From Deltaproteobacteria bacterium (GTDB lineage: Bacteria; Desulfobacterota; DSM-4660; Desulfatiglandales; HGW-15), in the NCBI GenBank assembly GCA_019308985.1, contig JAFDHB010000088.1, positions 1 to 14,935 of the forward strand: a DNA stretch of 14,935 bases, in the 5' to 3' direction. A model generated the notes under the pieces. The model was not told where the DNA came from. It saw only the letters and a program-made list of their open reading frames with translations, and did not search any database. This document shows, piece by piece, positions 1-8,686 of this stretch; position 1 is the first letter of the stretch; each line of letters starts with the position of its first letter. The translations under genes were made by a program, and so were the position numbers.

Positions 1-18
1 GAAAAATGTTTCAAGGGT

Positions 19-47
19 AATGCCTTTTACAAAAAAAAAGAGGCATT
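19..47. repeat. Imperfect inverted repeat at left edge
   Basis: AATGCCTTTT (19-28) pairs with AAGAGGCATT (38-47) over 10 positions with one G-T wobble, around a 9-nt A-rich loop. On neither strand is the stem followed directly by a clean T run, so it is not a standard terminator. It overlaps the spacer and -10 region of a minus-strand promoter candidate, which would suit an operator, but that is inference. Confidence 0.4.
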
Positions 48-52
48 GTCAA
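24..52 (-). promoter_or_regulatory. Candidate sigma-70 promoter reading out of the window
   Basis: On the minus strand a perfect TTGACA (plus positions 47-52) is followed after 17 nt by TAAAAG (24-29), which matches four of six bases of the -10 consensus. It lies downstream of the bactofilin stop and points to the left, so it would serve a gene beyond the window. The spacer is a T tract, and the inverted repeat at 19-47 overlaps it. The call rests on sequence match only. Confidence 0.35.
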
Positions 53-137
53 AACTTTTTCTGCAACGAGTCTTGAGTTTCTCATTTTACCAATATTATC
101 GGTGTGTTAAACCCGGTTATTGAAGAGGTGGCACCCT

Positions 138-467
138 CTACTCGCTCATCCTACAGTTTCCCTCAAACACTACCCCCTCCTCTATTACCACCACGGGTGC
201 CCGGATATTACCCAAGACCTTCCCCGGCGAGTGAATCTCGATCCGTTTTTCTGCCGTAATGTTCCCGCGCACTTCACCGCTGATGATTATCTGGGAAACT
301 TGGATATCGGATTCAATACAGGCACTTTGACCTATGATCAATACGCCCCCGGTAACTATTTCCCCTTTGAAATTTCCGTCGATGCGAACGGCACCCTCAA
401 ATGTGAGGGTACCTTCAAAGGTGGTTCCCCTGTCCAGAAAGGCATTTATTTCGTCTCTTTTTTTCAT
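138..467 (-). CDS. Bactofilin (polymer-forming cytoskeletal protein)
   Basis: The 109-residue product is a small bactofilin. These proteins form right-handed beta-helix subunits that polymerise without nucleotide on the inner face of the membrane and position cell-wall enzymes. The sequence shows the family pattern: a short polar N-terminal tail (residues 1-15), then repeated short strands with regularly spaced glycine and valine/isoleucine (FEGTLTFEG, IDGNFKGEI, ISGEVRGNI, VLGNIRAP, FEGNCR) through residue 105. Length fits the single-domain form. The ATG start at 467 has only a weak ribosome-binding site. The gene follows rodA by 58 bp on the same strand and is probably the last gene of the rod operon, suggesting a part in shape or envelope growth. 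No partner peptidase gene of the kind found beside some bactofilins is visible. Confidence 0.88.
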   Translation of the reverse strand: MKKRDEINAFLDRGTTFEGTLTFEGAVRIDGNFKGEIVTGGVLIIGQSACIESDIQVSQIIISGEVRGNITAEKRIEIHSPGKVLGNIRAPVVVIEEGVVFEGNCRMSE

Positions 468-525
468 GACCCGTCATTTTCCGTCGCCGCTTGGTAACAC
501 AAAGGATTGGCCAATGCAAGGAAAA

Positions 526-1629
526 TCATTGAAACATAAATCGCCTCATACTTATGTTCATAAGTAGTCCCATAGCCGCCATGGTCGCTACCACTGACGA
601 ACCGCCATAGCTGAACATCACAAGCGGTATGCCCACCACGGGAAGTAGACCCGTGACCATGCCGACATTTATGGCAAATTGCCAAAATACGATGGCGACT
701 ATCCCGAGGGCAAGGAGCGCGCCGAATTTTTCCTTGGAATTCTTGGCGATGTTGATACCCCATAGAACGAGCAAGAGATACAGGAGGAGGAACGTCACGG
801 AACCAATGAAGCCCCACTCTTCGGCCAGTACAGAGAAGGCGAAATCAGTGTGTTGTTCCGGCAGGAAGTGCAACCTGGTCTGTGTACCCTTCAAGAAACC
901 CTTACCCCAAAGTAGCCCCGATCCTATGGCAATCTTCGACTGTGTAATGTGGTACCCCGCACCAAGGGGATCCATCTCAGGCCTCAAGAAAGTCAGAATG
1001 CGTCTCTGCTGATACTCCTTCAAAGACAACCAGATGAATGGGGCTGCGGAGACGGAACTTATTATGAGAATCATGAGGGACGACCACCTGATCTTTACGA
1101 AGAGAATGATGGAAAAGGAGATCACCACGAGACTCAAGGCGGTCCCCAGGTCAGGCTCCTTCACTATCAGTAGGCATGGTATAGCCATGAAAAGGAAGGG
1201 CTGCCACAGATCCCGCAGCCTGTACTCGGGAAGCTGTCCCTCTTCATGGAAAAATTTTGCCAGGGTTATGACTAGTGCTATTTTCGCAAGTTCCGATGGT
1301 TGAAAGGATATCCCGCCAAGGCTGAGCCATCTCTGGGAACCTGAACGCACATCTCCTATGATCAAGACCAGTATCAACAATCCTATGGAAAAGACGTATA
1401 TGGGATAGGCAAGCCTCTCCAGTATGTGGTAATCAAATGTGGTCATAACCAACAATGCTGCAAAGCCTATCAGGTACCAGTAAATCTGTTTCAGGAATAT
1501 TGGAGTGTATGCTGAACCTTTCAAGGGATATGTGGCACTGTAGAGATTTAGCACGCTTATTGTCCCTATCAGGACCAGAAGGGTCAAAAGGACCCAGTCG
1601 AAGTTGTGAATCAAACGTCTGTCAAACAT
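526..1629 (-). CDS. rodA: Peptidoglycan glycosyltransferase RodA (SEDS family)
   Basis: RodA polymerises lipid II into glycan strands in the inner membrane and works with PBP2 in the elongasome. From the ATG at 1629 the protein has 367 residues, close to the roughly 370 of E. coli RodA. It is almost wholly hydrophobic, with about ten membrane segments. The motif PEQHTDF falls at about residues 257-263 and puts the essential SEDS aspartate at 262. The conserved QQRRILTFLRPEMDP loop and the C-terminal GIPLVMFSYGGSS are also present. The frame is open back to a TTG at 1662 directly after the mrdA stop. I prefer ATG 1629 because AAAGGA lies 7-8 nt upstream and the protein then starts MFDRRL, as usual for RodA. 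It lies 33 bp after mrdA in the same operon. Confidence 0.95.
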   Translation of the reverse strand: MFDRRLIHNFDWVLLTLLVLIGTISVLNLYSATYPLKGSAYTPIFLKQIYWYLIGFAALLVMTTFDYHILERLAYPIYVFSIGLLILVLIIGDVRSGSQRWLSLGGISFQPSELAKIALVITLAKFFHEEGQLPEYRLRDLWQPFLFMAIPCLLIVKEPDLGTALSLVVISFSIILFVKIRWSSLMILIISSVSAAPFIWLSLKEYQQRRILTFLRPEMDPLGAGYHITQSKIAIGSGLLWGKGFLKGTQTRLHFLPEQHTDFAFSVLAEEWGFIGSVTFLLLYLLLVLWGINIAKNSKEKFGALLALGIVAIVFWQFAINVGMVTGLLPVVGIPLVMFSYGGSSVVATMAAMGLLMNISMRRFMFQ

Positions 1630-1662
1630 GGGACTATCCTTTGATAGGTCAGCGCCCTTCAA

Positions 1663-3492
1663 TCAAGTACCATTGTCTCGCAGCAGATAAGCCTTGATCA
1701 AATCCCCTGCTATGGGAGCAGCCGTAGAACCTCCATGACCTCCGTGTTCCACCAAAACCGCCAGTGCCAATTTTGGATCCTCTATCGGCGCTATTGCCAC
1801 AAACCATGCATGATCCCTGAATTTGAGCGGGACTTCCTCTTCGGACTTGTACTTTTCGGGATTCAACTTCACAACCTGGGCTGTACCGGTCTTGCCTGCT
1901 ACGATCACCCCTTTCACGCGCGCCATCCTGCCCGTTCCCTTGTCTTCATTGACCACACCCACCAAGGCCTCTCTTACCAGGGCAATGTGTTCGGGGTTGA
2001 TTTGCACCTTGCCTTCCACGCTGGGGTGAAACTCATAGACCTTTTCTTTCCCCTTGCCTATCCATTTTACTACCTTTGGTTGATACAGGTAACCACCATT
2101 AAAAACCGCAGAAATCAACCTCGCCATTTGTAAAGGCGTCACCAGCAAGAAGCTCTGCCCAATGGACAATGAGATCGTCTCTCCACCCTGCCAGGGTATC
2201 CCCCACTTCTTCAGTTTCCAGTCCCTGGTAGGCACCAGGCCTGGTTTCTCACCGCCAAGATCAAACCCCGTATCTTTTCCAAGGCCGAACATCTTTGCAT
2301 AATAGGCCAGCTTATCAACCCCTAGCCTGTAGCCCATCTTGTAGAAATAGATATCGCAGGATTCAACAAGGGCCCTGTGGAGCGACACCCTTCCGTGCCC
2401 CCCTTTTTTCCAGCAGCGGTAAACCTGGTTCCCAAAGGTAATTTGACCGTAGCAGACAACCTCTTCCTCGGGGTCGATGAGGCCTTCTTCCAACCCCGCA
2501 AGGGCCACCACTATCTTGAATGTGGAGGCTGGCGGGTATTGCCCCGAAATGGCCCTGTTTTGCAACGGATGGCTGTCGCTGTTTATCATCCTCAGCCACC
2601 ACTGCCTATCAACACCGCTGATGAATAGATTGGGATCAAAAGCAGGGCCGCTGGCCAAGGCCAGAACCTCTCCGTTCATGGGGTTAATGGCGACTATCGC
2701 ACCAGACCTTTCCGCCAGTTTCTCTTCCGCCAGGAGTTGCAGTTCGTGGTCAATTGTCAGCACAATATTCTTTCCAGGGATTGCCGGCCGTTTCGATATG
2801 ACACGCAGCTTCCTTCCTGCCGCATCCACCTCCACTTGTTCCCCGCCCCTGATTCCATGGAGGTACTCTTGCCATTTACCCTCTACCCCGTATTTGCCCA
2901 CAAGATCCCCGGGCCTGACGTTCCTGAATTGCGCCCTTCTTAGTTCCTTTGCGTTCACTTCCCCAAGGTAGCCGAGGACGTGGGACGCAAACTTCCTGTA
3001 CAGGTAGTACCGCCTTGGTCTTATCTGAACGGAAACACCATTTAGGTTGAAGAGATGCGTCTCTATCACCGCCAGTTCATCCCTGGTCATGTTCTCCTTG
3101 ACCAGCATGGGCTTGAAGGGCGGCAACTTTTGATGGTTGCTCAAGGATTTGGCGACCTGCTCTTCATCGACGTCTATCAAACTTGAGAGCCTATCCATTA
3201 CCCTCTCCAGGTCCCCTGCTTCCTCAGGGATTATGTAGAGATCATAAGATGGTCTATTGTCTACGAGCAGTTTTCCGTGACGGTCAAAGATCATCCCCCT
3301 CACAGGCGGTATGTCCTGGAGATGGATCCGGTTATTCTCTGATTGAACCCTGTAATTGGGGCCGTTCACAAGCTGGAGCGACCATAGTCTCAGTACCAGG
3401 ATAGAGAACACCCCCAAGACGAATATTGTGACTACTCTTAGCCTCCTGTGAAAGATATCGATGGACGCAGAATCAAATCCAGAATCCCTCAA
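1663..3492 (-). CDS. mrdA: Penicillin-binding protein 2 (peptidoglycan D,D-transpeptidase)
   Basis: PBP2 cross-links the glycan strands made by RodA during side-wall growth. The 609 residues show a short cytoplasmic tail, one membrane anchor (about 19-40), the dimerisation domain starting PPVRGMIFDRHG (62-73), and a transpeptidase domain from about 260 to 600. Active-site motifs are STFK (catalytic Ser323, Lys326), SCD (378-380, where SSD or SxN is more usual) and KTGTAQ (534-539). There is no ATG near the N-terminus. The TTG at 3492 overlaps the mreD stop as TTGA and has a strong AAAGGAGG site 6 nt upstream, so translation is probably coupled to mreD. Length, anchor and operon position separate it from the division protein FtsI. 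Confidence 0.95.
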   Translation of the reverse strand: MRDSGFDSASIDIFHRRLRVVTIFVLGVFSILVLRLWSLQLVNGPNYRVQSENNRIHLQDIPPVRGMIFDRHGKLLVDNRPSYDLYIIPEEAGDLERVMDRLSSLIDVDEEQVAKSLSNHQKLPPFKPMLVKENMTRDELAVIETHLFNLNGVSVQIRPRRYYLYRKFASHVLGYLGEVNAKELRRAQFRNVRPGDLVGKYGVEGKWQEYLHGIRGGEQVEVDAAGRKLRVISKRPAIPGKNIVLTIDHELQLLAEEKLAERSGAIVAINPMNGEVLALASGPAFDPNLFISGVDRQWWLRMINSDSHPLQNRAISGQYPPASTFKIVVALAGLEEGLIDPEEEVVCYGQITFGNQVYRCWKKGGHGRVSLHRALVESCDIYFYKMGYRLGVDKLAYYAKMFGLGKDTGFDLGGEKPGLVPTRDWKLKKWGIPWQGGETISLSIGQSFLLVTPLQMARLISAVFNGGYLYQPKVVKWIGKGKEKVYEFHPSVEGKVQINPEHIALVREALVGVVNEDKGTGRMARVKGVIVAGKTGTAQVVKLNPEKYKSEEEVPLKFRDHAWFVAIAPIEDPKLALAVLVEHGGHGGSTAAPIAGDLIKAYLLRDNGT

Positions 3493-4001
3493 GGGGTGCC
3501 TCCTTTGGCAAGTATATCTTTATTGTCTCCTCCTATGAAGAGATGCCTGAATGGTTCCAGGAGACGGAAAATCAAGGGTGCCATAAGAGCAGAAAAGACT
3601 GCCAAGGTCGCCAGCATGACCAAAACTAACCCTAACAGCTCACTGCCCAGATGAAATATCTCCAACACTAGTATAAACAGGATGTCCTTGACGAGTACCG
3701 CGACCAAAACAAGGAGAAACTGGCCGCTGATTGAATTGAAATCAAAAAATTTGCTCCCTATAGCGACTATCCGGTAGAGAGACAAGTAAAGGAGCGAAAA
3801 AAGCCCGAACAGGCCGGCTGAATAGGTATCAATCAGTAATCCCTGTGTAAAAGCAAAGACCACCGCGATCGTGCTCCCGCAATACAACAAGAAGTAAGCC
3901 ACCAGGATGGCCACTAGGTCCAAGTCAAAGAACCCGAGGCCCCCCCTTGCCGCAAGATCTCCCTTTATGAGGACAAAAAGAGTGCACAGAAGCCACGTCA
4001 A
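3489..4001 (-). CDS. mreD: Rod shape-determining protein MreD
   Basis: MreD is a small integral membrane protein of the elongasome that binds MreC. The product from the TTG at 4001 has 170 residues and is very hydrophobic, with about five membrane segments and the QGLLIDTYSAGLFGL region typical of MreD (about residues 53-67). The TTG at 4001 has no ribosome-binding site. The frame stays open upstream, and the added residues LKLSFYL would complete the first membrane segment. A CTG at 4022 overlaps the mreC stop as CTGA and has AGGGA nearby, so the true start may be there. The 3' end overlaps mrdA by 4 nt. Identity rests on hydropathy, size and position between mreC and mrdA, because MreD sequences diverge quickly. 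Confidence 0.88.
   Translation of the reverse strand: MTWLLCTLFVLIKGDLAARGGLGFFDLDLVAILVAYFLLYCGSTIAVVFAFTQGLLIDTYSAGLFGLFSLLYLSLYRIVAIGSKFFDFNSISGQFLLVLVAVLVKDILFILVLEIFHLGSELLGLVLVMLATLAVFSALMAPLIFRLLEPFRHLFIGGDNKDILAKGGTP
3499..3506 (-). promoter_or_regulatory. Strong ribosome-binding site fixing the TTG start of mrdA
   Basis: Minus-strand AAAGGAGG inside the end of mreD, 6 nt before the TTG at 3492. It is one of the best Shine-Dalgarno matches in the window. It decides the start because no ATG or GTG lies near it in that frame. Confidence 0.7.
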
Positions 4002-4018
4002 GAGATAGAAACTCAGTT

Positions 4019-4855
4019 TCAGCCCTGATTCCCTGATGGCGATTCCTCCTTCAATATCAGCAGCAATTCTTCCAGCTTTGAAAAATCCACAAAAGGCTCT
4101 ACTGTAATGTCCTTGAAAAGTTCGCCAGGCCTGCTGCTCACGGTCGTAACTTTGCCCACGGGTATACCCTTTGGGAAAATACCTCCGAGCCCTGATGTGA
4201 TGACTATATCCCCGGGAACCACATCCCCGGTCTTGATAACGTAGTCCAGTCTACAGAGCTTTGAAGTAGCTCCTTTGACGATACCCCTTTCTCTCGAACG
4301 CCGTATGATACAGTCCACGGCGCTGTTCTGGTCTATAATAAGCAGCACTTTTGCATAGTTAGAGGATACGGAGACCAGTCTTCCTACCAAGCCGCTGGCA
4401 TTTACAACAGGCAGATTCTCCTTCAGCCCTGAATCGGCACCCTTATCAATTATCACCGACTTGAACCATCCGGATGGATCTCGGCCGATCACCCGTACCG
4501 CCAGCACCGGATAATTGGTGGTCTCCTTGAATTTGAGGAGCTTTTGGAGACGTCTGTTCGTAGCAAGGAGGTCGAGATACCTCATGTTTTCAAGACGCAA
4601 TTCAGTAATTTCCTTCTTCAACAGCGCATTCTCATCCCCCAGATTTACCAGGTAGAAATACTTGAGCCATATTCCTTCTGTAAACCCTACTGTCCTGCTT
4701 ATTATTTTCTGAAAGGGGGCCGTGATCTCGATTAGGAGCTTCTCGGCCGCAGACCAGGCCTGTTTTCTGCCCAGATCAGATGAAAGCAGAAAGAGCGTAA
4801 ACACGAATAGGATGAGCCAAATCCAAGATTTTTTGATCCTTGTTAGCGAAGACAA
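4019..4855 (-). CDS. mreC: Rod shape-determining protein MreC
   Basis: MreC is a bitopic periplasmic scaffold that binds PBP2 and links the wall enzymes to MreB. The 278 residues show a basic N-terminus, one membrane segment (about 12-26), a coiled coil (about 70-110, ENALLKKEITELRLENMRYL), and the two beta-barrel domains of MreC with VIGRDPSGW, ASGLVGRLVSV and GDIVITSGLGGIFPKGIPVG. An in-frame stop lies directly upstream of the TTG at 4855, so TTG is the earliest possible start. It has no clear ribosome-binding site. A 127-bp gap separates it from mreB, longer than elsewhere in the operon; I saw no terminator or promoter in that gap. Confidence 0.95.
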   Translation of the reverse strand: MSSLTRIKKSWIWLILFVFTLFLLSSDLGRKQAWSAAEKLLIEITAPFQKIISRTVGFTEGIWLKYFYLVNLGDENALLKKEITELRLENMRYLDLLATNRRLQKLLKFKETTNYPVLAVRVIGRDPSGWFKSVIIDKGADSGLKENLPVVNASGLVGRLVSVSSNYAKVLLIIDQNSAVDCIIRRSRERGIVKGATSKLCRLDYVIKTGDVVPGDIVITSGLGGIFPKGIPVGKVTTVSSRPGELFKDITVEPFVDFSKLEELLLILKEESPSGNQG

Positions 4856-4982
4856 TTACTGAACCGATTAATCTCCCGCCCGCTCATAGAGGGGTTGGCA
4901 AGTTAAGGGATGCTCCTTGGGACCATATCTTGACACGGGTTTCCTTGCGTCCAAACCTGTTGCCAAGGCAATGAACCAAAAT

Positions 4983-6020
<1,038 letters not shown>

Positions 6021-6047
6021 TTACTCCTTTCAGAATAGATAGGTAAT

Positions 6048-6076
6048 ATTTAATCCTAATTTACTAAAATTATCAA
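6048..6076 (-). promoter_or_regulatory. Candidate promoter of the mreB operon
   Basis: The minus strand carries TTGATA (plus 6071-6076), a 17-nt spacer, then TTAAAT (6048-6053). Transcription would start near 6041, giving a leader of about 24 nt before the mreB ATG. Both hexamers are partial matches to consensus. Position in the divergent gap supports it. Confidence 0.45.
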
Positions 6077-6107
6077 ACAGAAAATGTGGGCCCCTTGATT
6101 TATCAGC

Positions 6108-6137
6108 TTGACAATGTTATATTTATCAGTCTATTAA
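6108..6137 (+). promoter_or_regulatory. Candidate promoter of the rpmH-rnpA cluster
   Basis: Perfect TTGACA (6108-6113), 18-nt spacer, TATTAA (6132-6137, four of six). A start near 6144 leaves a leader of about 40 nt before rpmH. It stands back to back with the mreB promoter candidate, with the two -35 boxes about 32 bp apart. Confidence 0.5.
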
Positions 6138-6184
6138 ACTAGACAGCTTCTATCTTCGGACTCAGAAAGCATTCAAATAATACC

Positions 6185-6319
6185 ATGAAAAGGACATACC
6201 AACCAAGCAATATAAAGCGAGCGCGGACCCATGGATTTAGGGCCAGAATGAGCACCAACGGTGGAAACAAAGTCCTAAAAAGGAGAAGGGCTAAAGGCAG
6301 AAAACGCCTTGCCGTGTAA
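6185..6319 (+). CDS. rpmH: 50S ribosomal protein L34
   Basis: A 44-residue, strongly basic protein starting [20 protein letters not shown] with the family pattern through [18 protein letters not shown] at its end. L34 is a small part of the large ribosomal subunit. The length and nearly every conserved position fit. It lies 38 bp before rnpA, the usual pairing. The ribosome-binding site upstream of ATG 6185 is weak, so the start rests on homology. Confidence 0.97.
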   Translation: MKRTYQPSNIKRARTHGFRARMSTNGGNKVLKRRRAKGRKRLAV

Positions 6320-6357
6320 TGTGAGCAGCAGCTCAAGCTCCCAGGAGAATTATTTGC

Positions 6358-6726
6358 GTGGGCAAAAAGAATGGCTCTTTTTCATTCCCAAAGTCAGAGA
6401 GGTTGTTGAAAAGGAGCGATTTTCTTCGACTAAAAAGGGAAGGGAGTATCTATCACACAGCCCATTTTAGGATTTTTTTCATGAAAAACGGCCTGGGCAT
6501 TACGAGACTAGGGATTTCCGTCAGCAAGAGGGTAGGGAACGCAGTAAAGAGAAACAGGATCAAGCGGCTCATTCGAGAGGTCTACCGATTGCAAAAGGCC
6601 CGTTACCCTAAAGGGTATGATATAGTTGTGAGCGCTAGGAATGGGAGCACGGATCTGGACTTTTGGGACATCGAGAAAGAAATAGGTGAGTTTATCCTGG
6701 ATGAAAGGTTTTGTTCATCTTCTTAG
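6358..6726 (+). CDS. rnpA: Ribonuclease P protein component
   Basis: RnpA is the protein subunit of RNase P and helps the catalytic RNA bind precursor tRNA for 5' trimming. The 122-residue basic protein has the family opening (SERLLKRSDFLRLKREG, about 13-29), LGISVSKRVGNAVKRNRIKR with the RNR signature at 65-67, and LIREVYR (71-77). The start is GTG at 6358, with AGGAG 10 nt upstream. Its 3' end overlaps yidD by 26 nt, a common arrangement, which suggests coupled translation. Confidence 0.96.
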   Translation: MGKKNGSFSFPKSERLLKRSDFLRLKREGSIYHTAHFRIFFMKNGLGITRLGISVSKRVGNAVKRNRIKRLIREVYRLQKARYPKGYDIVVSARNGSTDLDFWDIEKEIGEFILDERFCSSS

Positions 6727-6940
6727 ATATATTAGATATTTACCTATTGTTGTTATAGATATATATCAAAAATTCCTCTCACCCTTTACTCTTCCCTCCT
6801 GCCGTTTTTATCCCTCGTGCTCGGTTTATGCCCGGCTTGCCATCACCAGGCATGGCCTACTCAAGGGAGGTCTTCTATCCCTGGTAAGGATTTCAAAATG
6901 CCATGCCTTACATCCTGGAGGATATGACCCTGTCCCCTGA
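6701..6940 (+). CDS. yidD: Membrane protein insertion efficiency factor YidD
   Basis: YidD is a small amphipathic membrane-associated protein that assists YidC-dependent insertion. From ATG 6701 it has 79 residues with the family core: YQKFLSP, then SCRFYPSCSVYA, an HGLLKG segment, and the C-terminal CHALHPGGYDPVP. A GTG five codons upstream (6686) is possible, but ATG has AGGTGA about 11 nt before it. It sits inside the 3' end of rnpA and 70 bp before yidC. Confidence 0.93.
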   Translation: MKGFVHLLRYIRYLPIVVIDIYQKFLSPFTLPSCRFYPSCSVYARLAITRHGLLKGGLLSLVRISKCHALHPGGYDPVP

Positions 6941-7010
6941 GGAAACCGGAAGGCCAGATAACTTTGAGTAAGACCTTTTAGACCATATCAGAGAGCGGGA
7001 TTTCACAAAG

Positions 7011-8669
7011 ATGGACAAGAATACGATCATAGCATTAGTTCTTATACTTTTCGTATGGATCTTTTGGTCGCTTATTTCCGCGCCTAAACCCCAAAAGTCC
7101 CCAACTCCGGTTCGAGAAGGGAAAGGGGAAAGCACTGAAAGGCCGCGGGCGCCTGAAAGAGACATTAAGGGCCAAGGCGGCCGGCCTGGTCCGCCTCCTC
7201 GGACGGAAAAGGTCTATCTCCCAGTATCCAAAGGCGTGGAGCAGGAAATTACTGTCGAGACACCGCTTTACAGGGCTGTTTTTACTACCAGGGGGGCCAC
7301 ACTGATGAGTCTCAAGCTCAAGAGATACCACGTTGAGGCAGATCCCAATTCCCCTTTGGTGGAGATGATCGAAGTTGACAGGGGTGTTCTCGGACTCGAA
7401 ATACCTGGAGGGCCTTCGGGGGCAAATTCGGGGATAATCTATAGCGTAGACAAGAGGCGCCTGTCCGTTACCCAGGAGTCAGGTCCAGGGGAATTGCGCT
7501 TCAAGGCCATCTCCCGGGAGGGAATCTCCATTGAGCAGGTATATCGTTTTTATCCAAACAAATATCCCATTGGTTGGGAGGTGACCCTATCAAATAGCGC
7601 TCAGAGCAGGGTGGAAGGTAATCTGGGTGTGATTCTGAGGAATAGGCCACCAACCAAGAAAAAGGGCTACTATTCCTTCGTAGGGATCTCCTTTCTCCTT
7701 GACGAGGAACTCCAGAAGTTAGCGCCCAAGAAATTGAAAGAGACCAGGGCATTCTCGGGAATGATCAATTGGCTGGCAATTGAGAACGACTATTTCATGT
7801 CCGCTGTTATCCTGGAAGACCAGGATGAGGCCACTCTCCAGGCAAGGTATCTGTCCGAGGGGATCCTCGAGGCTGCTTACAGGACCCCTTTACGCTTTCC
7901 CCAAGGAAAATCCAACACTGCCCGCTTTACACTCTACCTTGGCCCTCGGGACATCAGTTACCTGAAGCCCCTCGGGAAAAAGCTGGACATGGCCATCAAT
8001 TTTGGCTGGACAGACATTATTGCCAAGCCCCTGCTTTATGTACTGAGGTTGTTTTACAAGTACACGGAAAACTACGGCGTAGCCATTATATTGCTTACCG
8101 TGTTGATCAAGATCCTTTTCTGGCCTCTCACCCATAAAAGCTACAAGTCCATGAAAGAGATGCAAAAACTACAGCCGCTCATGGCCAAGATAAGGGAAAA
8201 ATATAAGAATAACAGGGAACAGATGAACAGGGAACTGATGGCCCTATACAAGACTTACAAGATCAATCCCATGGGCGGATGCCTCCCGATGATCATCCAG
8301 ATCCCTGTCTTCTTCGCCCTTTTCAGGATCTTGGGGAGTTCTATTGAATTGAGGCATGCCCCTTTCATGCTGTGGATCAATGATCTCTCAGCCCCTGACC
8401 GTCTTTTTCGGTTCCCGTTCCAGATCCCGTTTATGTCACCGCCTTACGGTATCCCGGTACTGACGCTGTTGATGGGAGCGTCCATGTTTATCCAACAAAA
8501 GATGACCCCCACTCCGGGAGATCCGACCCAGGCCAAGGTCATGATGTTCTTGCCCATTATTTTTACCCTGTTCTTCATCAACTTCCCCTCTGGCCTGGTC
8601 CTATACTGGCTCGTCAATAACTTGATATCCATCGGGCAACAGTACAGGATAAAGAAGAGTTCAGCCTAA
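7011..8669 (+). CDS. yidC: Membrane protein insertase YidC
   Basis: YidC inserts and folds inner-membrane proteins, alone or with SecYEG. The 552 residues have the Gram-negative layout: a first membrane segment (about 5-24), a charged linker (25-75), a large periplasmic beta domain (about 76-320), and the conserved insertase domain (about 340-545) with five membrane segments. Recognisable blocks are KSYKSMKEMQKLQPLM (376-391), NPMGGCLPMIIQIPVFFALF (419-438) and FPSGLVLYWLVNN (525-537). The groove position held by Arg366 in E. coli appears to be Lys367 here, which keeps the charge. The ATG at 7011 has only a weak ribosome-binding site. Confidence 0.97.
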   Translation: MDKNTIIALVLILFVWIFWSLISAPKPQKSPTPVREGKGESTERPRAPERDIKGQGGRPGPPPRTEKVYLPVSKGVEQEITVETPLYRAVFTTRGATLMSLKLKRYHVEADPNSPLVEMIEVDRGVLGLEIPGGPSGANSGIIYSVDKRRLSVTQESGPGELRFKAISREGISIEQVYRFYPNKYPIGWEVTLSNSAQSRVEGNLGVILRNRPPTKKKGYYSFVGISFLLDEELQKLAPKKLKETRAFSGMINWLAIENDYFMSAVILEDQDEATLQARYLSEGILEAAYRTPLRFPQGKSNTARFTLYLGPRDISYLKPLGKKLDMAINFGWTDIIAKPLLYVLRLFYKYTENYGVAIILLTVLIKILFWPLTHKSYKSMKEMQKLQPLMAKIREKYKNNREQMNRELMALYKTYKINPMGGCLPMIIQIPVFFALFRILGSSIELRHAPFMLWINDLSAPDRLFRFPFQIPFMSPPYGIPVLTLLMGASMFIQQKMTPTPGDPTQAKVMMFLPIIFTLFFINFPSGLVLYWLVNNLISIGQQYRIKKSSA

Positions 8670-8686
8670 GAATCGGAGGACGAGAT

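Noticed and set aside
120..497. 125-residue plus-strand frame opposite the bactofilin gene
   Set aside because: The minus-strand frame has clear bactofilin repeats; the plus frame is its antisense shadow.
506..515. ATTGGCCAAT palindrome between rodA and the bactofilin gene
   Set aside because: A single 10-bp palindrome is within chance and has no promoter or second copy beside it.
629..1303. Plus-strand open frames opposite rodA, and similar ones opposite mrdA, mreB and thiC
   Set aside because: They lie antisense to well-recognised genes and their translations show no family pattern.
4856..4982. TTGGCAA/TTGCCAA pair in the mreB-mreC gap
   Set aside because: Seven-base arms about 60 nt apart without a T run; not a credible terminator or operator.
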